Assembly: GCA_016935595.1 (NCBI GenBank)
Contig: JAFGQQ010000115.1
Location: 1 to 10,579 of the forward strand
Origin: Bacteroidales bacterium
Lineage (GTDB): Bacteria; Bacteroidota; Bacteroidia; Bacteroidales; UBA10428
Reading direction: 5' to 3'
Length of the DNA stretch: 10,579 nt
The notes under the pieces were generated by a model. It had not been told where the DNA came from, made no database searches, and saw nothing but the letters and a program-made list of their open reading frames with translations. Every line of letters begins with the position of its first letter. The stretch's first letter is position 1. The translations under genes were made by a program, and so were the position numbers. Shown piece after piece: positions 7,442-10,579 of this stretch.

Positions 7442-8044
7442 CTAACCCAGATATTTATTTAGTTCAGTTTTTAGTTCATTATAATTATTAGTCACAGGGA
7501 ACTGAGGAAAATCAATTGCAACATTATGAGGGGGTTTATATAAAATTCCAATATCAGCTTCTTCAAGCATGGTAACATCATTATAAGAATCTCCAAAAGC
7601 AATTACTTCATATGCCAAACTTTTTAAAGCTTTAACTACTTGCCTTTTAGGATCTTTTTGCCGGAGGTTATAATTAATGATTTTATTGTTTTTATCAACA
7701 GTAAGTGAATGGCAAAATAATGTAGGTCTGTTGAGTTGTTTCATTAAGGGATCGGCAAATTCAATAAAAGTATCCGAAACAATAATTAATTGAGTTCGTT
7801 CTTTTATCCAATCTATCATTTCAAGAGCTCCCTCAAGTGGTTTTATTGTAGCAATTACATTTTGGATATCTTTGAGCTTTAGCCCATGTTTATCTAATAT
7901 TTTAAGCCTGTATTGCATTAATTCATTATAATCGCTTACATCGCGCGTAGTTAGTTTAAGTTCATCAATGCCAGTTTTTTTTGAAACATTAATCCATACT
8001 TCCGGTACGAATACACCTTCCAAGTCACAACAAACAATGTGCAT
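7442..8044 (-). CDS. thrH: ThrH: bifunctional phosphoserine phosphatase / homoserine phosphotransferase
   Basis: The 200-residue HAD-superfamily protein closely resembles Pseudomonas aeruginosa ThrH along its length as I recall that sequence. Shared segments include CDLEGVFVPEVWI (motif I, with Asp7 as nucleophile and Glu9 where most HAD phosphatases have the second Asp), KKTGIDELKLTTRD, LKILDKHGLKL, VIATIKPLEGA, VSDTFIEF (motif II, Ser90), LRQKDPKRQ (likely motif III lysine region) and GDSYNDVTML (motif IV, 151-160). ThrH hydrolyses phosphoserine and can transfer its phosphate to homoserine, giving O-phosphohomoserine, the substrate of threonine synthase. The gene follows thrC after only 11 bp on the same strand, so co-transcription is very likely and fits this role. 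The family call is strong; which activity matters in this organism is not shown by sequence, since a separate homoserine kinase could exist elsewhere. Confidence 0.93.
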   Translation of the reverse strand: MHIVCCDLEGVFVPEVWINVSKKTGIDELKLTTRDVSDYNELMQYRLKILDKHGLKLKDIQNVIATIKPLEGALEMIDWIKERTQLIIVSDTFIEFADPLMKQLNRPTLFCHSLTVDKNNKIINYNLRQKDPKRQVVKALKSLAYEVIAFGDSYNDVTMLEEADIGILYKPPHNVAIDFPQFPVTNNYNELKTELNKYLG

Positions 8045-8055
8045 AACTATTAATA

Positions 8056-9426
8056 TTAACTATAATTATTTACTAGAAAATCTTTAAAAATTTGATAATT
8101 ATTAGGTAATTTTTTCAAATACTCAGGTTTATCATCGAGGCCTTTCATGCTATCAGGCAATTCAGGATCGAAACCTAATAATTCAACAATTTCCCCAGGG
8201 AACTTTGCCGGGTGGGCTGTCTCTAATGAAACACAAAGTTGTTGAGAATTATCAAATTTTTTGTAATTTTTTAAAAATTCTGATAAACCTGTCCATGCAA
8301 CCGAACCATGAGGTTCTAAAAGCAACTTGTATTTTTTCCAGGCCTCAATTATATTTTCCTTGGTTTTTTCGTCGGTAATACTTGTTGCCCATATATTTTT
8401 TTTTAATAATTCAGTATCTGGTGATTTTAAAATTTCTCCTTTTTCGTTCATTACTCCCCCGTATAATTCGATAATTCTTGCCATATTGCTAGGGTGGCCA
8501 ACATTCATTGCACTTGATATGCAATTTATTGAAGGAATAATTGTTTTATATTTATTGGTTTGAAAATATACTGGTACTTCATTATTTTCATTTGTGGAAA
8601 CAATAAATTTTTCAACAGGTAATCCCATTTTATTTGCAATTAATCCACCCATCAAATCACCGAAATTACCTGAAGGAACCGAAAAAATAATTTTTTCGTT
8701 TATACCTTTTGTTTTTAGTTTTACATATGCATAGATATAATACATTGATTGTGGCAATAAACGTCCAATATTTATTGAATTGGCTGATGAAAGTTTTAAA
8801 TTATTTAATTCAGGATCATTAAAAGCTTGTTTTACCAAAGCCTGGCAATCATCAAATTTTCCATCAAGTGATATAATTTGAATGTTTTTTTCTAAAGTGG
8901 TCATTTGTTTCCTTTGCCTGTCGGTAACCTCCTTCTTGGGAAAGAGAATTACTACTTTTATATTTTTCAGCCCGTAAAAAGCATTGGCAATTGCACTTCC
9001 TGTATCTCCAGAAGTTGCAGTTAGAATAAGCATTTCCCTGTTTTCTTGCTGCAAATAATATTGCATAAGTCTTCCCATCATACGGGCGGCAAAATCTTTA
9101 AAAGATGCAGTAGGCCCCTGGTCTAACCTCATCACATATTTTCTTTCATACACGTTTTCTAAAGGAATATTATAATTATATGCATCCTTGGTAATATCCA
9201 GCAAGTCATTACTTCTTATTTCGTCTTTCAAGAATTTCATGCCCACTTGGTGTGCGATTTCGAAATATTGTAAATCTGAAAGGTATTCTAATTCATTTTT
9301 ATCTATTTGTGGAATAAATGTTGGCATAAATAATCCGCCATCGGGTGCCAGACCTTTTAATAGAGCTTCTTTAAAAGTGACAGATTTGGTATTATGATTA
9401 GTTGAGTAATATAATATTTTTTCCAT
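8056..9426 (-). CDS. thrC: threonine synthase
   Basis: The 456-residue PLP enzyme converts O-phosphohomoserine to threonine, the last step of threonine synthesis in the cytoplasm. Visible family features are the N-terminal segment KSVTFKEALLKGLAPDGGLF (14-33), the PLP lysine in GPTASFKDFAARMMGR (Lys110), TSGDTGSA (138-145), KLSSANSINIGRLLPQ (211-226) and the glycine-rich phosphate-binding loop SVPSGNFGD (249-257). It looks like the longer microbial type of threonine synthase, and the length is normal. It lies 34 bp after the HAD phosphatase gene and 11 bp before thrH. A promoter-like element straddling the end of the upstream gene could drive thrC and thrH directly. No thrA or thrB is in the window, so this is not the classical thrABC arrangement. 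Nothing looks defective. Confidence 0.96.
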   Translation of the reverse strand: MEKILYYSTNHNTKSVTFKEALLKGLAPDGGLFMPTFIPQIDKNELEYLSDLQYFEIAHQVGMKFLKDEIRSNDLLDITKDAYNYNIPLENVYERKYVMRLDQGPTASFKDFAARMMGRLMQYYLQQENREMLILTATSGDTGSAIANAFYGLKNIKVVILFPKKEVTDRQRKQMTTLEKNIQIISLDGKFDDCQALVKQAFNDPELNNLKLSSANSINIGRLLPQSMYYIYAYVKLKTKGINEKIIFSVPSGNFGDLMGGLIANKMGLPVEKFIVSTNENNEVPVYFQTNKYKTIIPSINCISSAMNVGHPSNMARIIELYGGVMNEKGEILKSPDTELLKKNIWATSITDEKTKENIIEAWKKYKLLLEPHGSVAWTGLSEFLKNYKKFDNSQQLCVSLETAHPAKFPGEIVELLGFDPELPDSMKGLDDKPEYLKKLPNNYQIFKDFLVNNYS

Positions 9427-9455
9427 TAGTTATTTAGCCAAAATTTTAAAGGCCT

Positions 9456-9488
9456 CAAAGTTAATTCATTGAGTTTAATATTTCAAAA
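9456..9488 (-). promoter_or_regulatory. candidate Bacteroidota promoter for thrC-thrH
   Basis: Reading leftward, TTTTG (9488 to 9484) is followed by a 20-bp spacer and TAACTTTG (9463 to 9456), an exact TAnnTTTG match. Spacing agrees with the 17-23 bp reported for Bacteroidota promoters. Transcription would start around 9449, leaving a leader of roughly 20 nt before the thrC ATG. The -7 box overlaps the stop codon of the upstream HAD gene, so thrC-thrH could be expressed independently of it. Identified by motif only. Confidence 0.45.
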
Positions 9489-10126
9489 TGTTTTTCATTA
9501 AATTCTTTCAGTGAGTTTAACTTAACGTCTGCAATAGAGAATTTGTTATTGTTTATATATTTTTTAACAGGAATTACTACTGCTTTCATTCTGGCAGCTT
9601 TGGCAGCAATTAATCCAACCAGTGAATCTTCGAATACAATACAATTCAACGGATTTATCTCGAGCTTTTTTGCGGTTGTTAAATATACGGCAGGATGGGG
9701 TTTCCCGTGTTCCTCTAATTCGCCGCTATGGCATAATTCAAAATAATCTTTTAAATTAAGCTTTTTCAAAACTGCATCAATAATTCCGAAAGGTGATGCT
9801 GAAGCTAAAGCAATTTTTAATTTTTTATTTTTAAAGAAATGCAAAATATAGTCAACCCCTTCCATCGAATATCCCTGGGTTTCAATTAGGTTTTCAACCA
9901 TGGTAAAAATTTCATGTTTTATTTGTTGTGGATTATATTTATTCCATGGTTTATATCTGTACCAGTGTTCAATTACCTCATTAGAAGGCATTCCATAGGT
10001 TTCCCATATCATATCATTTGAAATATTAATCCCCAGTTTTTTAAATACAATTTTTTCGGCTTTCTGCCAAAACGGTTCTGAATTGATTAATATTCCATCC
10101 ATATCGAAAATTACTGCTTCTAACAT
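9461..10126 (-). CDS. hxpB: HAD-IA phosphatase, HxpB/YniC-like (sugar or hexitol phosphate phosphatase)
   Basis: The 221-residue protein is a HAD hydrolase of the beta-phosphoglucomutase-like group. Motif I is FDMDGILINSEPFW (Asp8 nucleophile, Asp10 acid/base), with a helical cap at about 17-85. Motif II is LASASPF (Ser109), motif III is GKPHP (Lys142), and motif IV is VFEDSLVGLIAAKAARM (Glu166, Asp167). The sequence follows E. coli YniC/HxpB as I recall it, including EHWYRYKPWN, LASASP, KPHPAVYL and ARMKAVVIPV. That enzyme dephosphorylates 2-deoxyglucose 6-phosphate and hexitol phosphates, and such phosphatases are often broad. The length is standard. The gene is 34 bp upstream of thrC, yet no metabolic link to threonine is obvious. 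A long leader with inverted palindromes precedes the ATG. Subfamily is likely; substrate is uncertain. Confidence 0.8.
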   Translation of the reverse strand: MLEAVIFDMDGILINSEPFWQKAEKIVFKKLGINISNDMIWETYGMPSNEVIEHWYRYKPWNKYNPQQIKHEIFTMVENLIETQGYSMEGVDYILHFFKNKKLKIALASASPFGIIDAVLKKLNLKDYFELCHSGELEEHGKPHPAVYLTTAKKLEINPLNCIVFEDSLVGLIAAKAARMKAVVIPVKKYINNNKFSIADVKLNSLKEFNEKHFEILNSMN

Positions 10127-10142
10127 AAATATTTTTTTATAG

Positions 10143-10159
10143 AAAGGATGCCATCCTTT
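10143..10159. repeat. palindrome copy 1 (core AAGGATGCCATCCTT)
   Basis: This 17-bp palindrome, AAAGGATG-C-CATCCTTT, has 8-bp arms around a single central base. It ends 17 bp before the HAD gene start codon (read leftward). Its 15-bp core is the exact reverse complement of the core of copy 2 at 10210-10224. As RNA it would fold as a short stem with a 3-nt loop (GGC on the coding side). Confidence 0.85.
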
Positions 10160-10174
10160 GTTATTAAAATGCCG

Positions 10175-10192
10175 GAAAAACAGAACTTTTTC
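10175..10192. repeat. small hairpin between the two palindromes
   Basis: GAAAAA (10175-10180) and TTTTTC (10187-10192) form a 6-bp stem with a 6-nt loop, midway between the two palindrome copies. It is A/T-dominated and weak alone, but adds a third stem to the leader of the HAD gene. Confidence 0.4.
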
Positions 10193-10207
10193 AATTTTTA
10201 ATTTTCA

Positions 10208-10226
10208 TTAAGGATGGCATCCTTAA
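10208..10226. repeat. palindrome copy 2 (core AAGGATGGCATCCTT)
   Basis: This 19-bp palindrome, TTAAGGATG-G-CATCCTTAA, has 9-bp arms. Its 15-bp core (10210-10224) is the reverse complement of copy 1; the copy centres are 66 bp apart. It lies just downstream of the predicted promoter of the HAD gene on the minus strand and downstream of the TonB-like stop codon, so it might also act in 3'-end formation, although no T-run follows. Confidence 0.85.
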
Positions 10227-10244
10227 ATTATTTTAATCGAAATG

Positions 10245-10279
10245 CAAATATAGGTTAAAAAATATTATTGTTTCTCAAA
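10245..10279 (-). promoter_or_regulatory. candidate Bacteroidota promoter for the HAD gene (and thrC-thrH)
   Basis: On the minus strand TTTG (10279 to 10276), inside the end of the TonB-like gene, is followed after 23 bp by TATATTTG (10252 to 10245), an exact TAnnTTTG match followed by C. Spacing is at the upper end of the usual range. Transcription would start near 10238, giving a leader of about 110 nt that contains both palindromes. Motif evidence only. Confidence 0.4.
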
Positions 10280-10579
10280 CTTAACATTCAGCCTAACTTT
10301 TTTGGCAACAGGAATGTCATCCTGAGTTGCCGGTTCCCATGCAGGGCCTTTTCTCAATAACCTGATGGCTTCATTGTCAAAATCTTCTCCCTGACTTTTT
10401 ATTACTTCAATGTCTGTAATTTCGCCATTTGTATTAATTATAAAACTTAATTTTACAGTTAAATCTTTATCAAAATCCGGTAATTTTTCGTGCTGAATAT
10501 TTTCTTTGATATATTTTTTATAATCGTTTTTTCCACAAACAGGTTTAGGAGGAATTATATTTGGTGCACTAATATTATC
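10265..10579 (-). CDS. TonB-like energy transducer, C-terminal part (cut by window edge)
   Basis: Reading leftward from the right edge there is an open frame of 104 codons ending in TAA at 10265-10267; the start lies beyond the window. The translation begins with a Pro-rich piece (APNIIPPKPVCGK), then has the TonB C-terminal domain pattern: YKKYIKENI, LPDFDKDLTVKLSFIINTNG, EITDIEVIKSQGEDFDNEAIRLLRKGPAWEPATQ, and a final strand VAKKVRLNVKFEKQ. In this domain the FxINxNGxIxxIxVxxS block and the PxWxPA-like turn are hallmarks. Such proteins link the inner-membrane proton motive force to TonB-dependent outer-membrane receptors; in Bacteroidota the same domain also ends other envelope proteins such as BlaR1-type sensors, so the missing N-terminus leaves the exact protein open. 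The HAD gene promoter overlaps its 3' end. Confidence 0.85.
   Translation of the reverse strand, partial: DNISAPNIIPPKPVCGKNDYKKYIKENIQHEKLPDFDKDLTVKLSFIINTNGEITDIEVIKSQGEDFDNEAIRLLRKGPAWEPATQDDIPVAKKVRLNVKFEKQ

Noticed and set aside
8327..8563. 78-codon hydrophobic plus-strand ORF opposite thrC
   Set aside because: It is an antisense shadow of thrC; the hydrophobicity follows from the complementary codons.
10208..10226. Palindrome copy 2 as a classic intrinsic terminator of the TonB-like gene
   Set aside because: No T-run follows it on the minus strand, the stem is short, and it has an inverted partner 66 bp away, so a simple terminator does not explain it.

Overview
The window is AT-rich chromosomal DNA from a member of the Bacteroidota, most likely class Bacteroidia (inference). 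Supporting signs are the low GC content, A-rich start regions mostly lacking clear Shine-Dalgarno sites, and candidate promoters of the Bacteroidota type (TTTG, spacer, TAnnTTTG). Others are a lipoprotein whose residues after the lipobox cysteine resemble the surface-export signal of the phylum, a TonB energy transducer, and protein types common there. The genus cannot be determined from the sequence alone. No tRNA, rRNA, CRISPR array, transposase or phage gene is visible.

Layout. (1) Positions 6-3287, plus strand: a possible three-gene operon with an M19 dipeptidase-like metallohydrolase, a small exported protein of outer-membrane type, and a lipoprotein alpha/beta hydrolase of the proline iminopeptidase type. 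The last two genes overlap by 14 bp. (2) Positions 3417-5933, minus strand: tex, followed after 3 bp by a small DUF2809 membrane protein. (3) Positions 6165-7440, plus strand: two tandem paralogous secreted coiled-coil proteins of unknown function. (4) Positions 7442-10126, minus strand: a HAD phosphatase of the HxpB/YniC type, threonine synthase (thrC) and the ThrH-type phosphoserine phosphatase/homoserine phosphotransferase. (5) Position 10265 to the right edge, minus strand: the C-terminal domain of a TonB-like protein, cut by the window.

How the genes relate. ThrH and ThrC form a plausible metabolic pair: ThrH can make O-phosphohomoserine, which ThrC converts to threonine. A promoter-like motif over the stop codon of the HAD gene could let thrC-thrH be transcribed on their own. 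The first operon may concern peptide breakdown or peptide modification at the cell surface, but this is inference.

The most unusual non-coding structure is a pair of 15-bp palindromic sequences in inverted orientation (10143-10226). They lie between a good promoter candidate and the HAD gene and could form alternative hairpins or belong to a REP/MITE-like repeat family. No gene-free stretch exceeds 300 bp; the longest is 231 bp (5934-6164). I found no convincing new multi-gene system. The best leads are the palindrome pair, the coiled-coil twins and the threonine gene arrangement.
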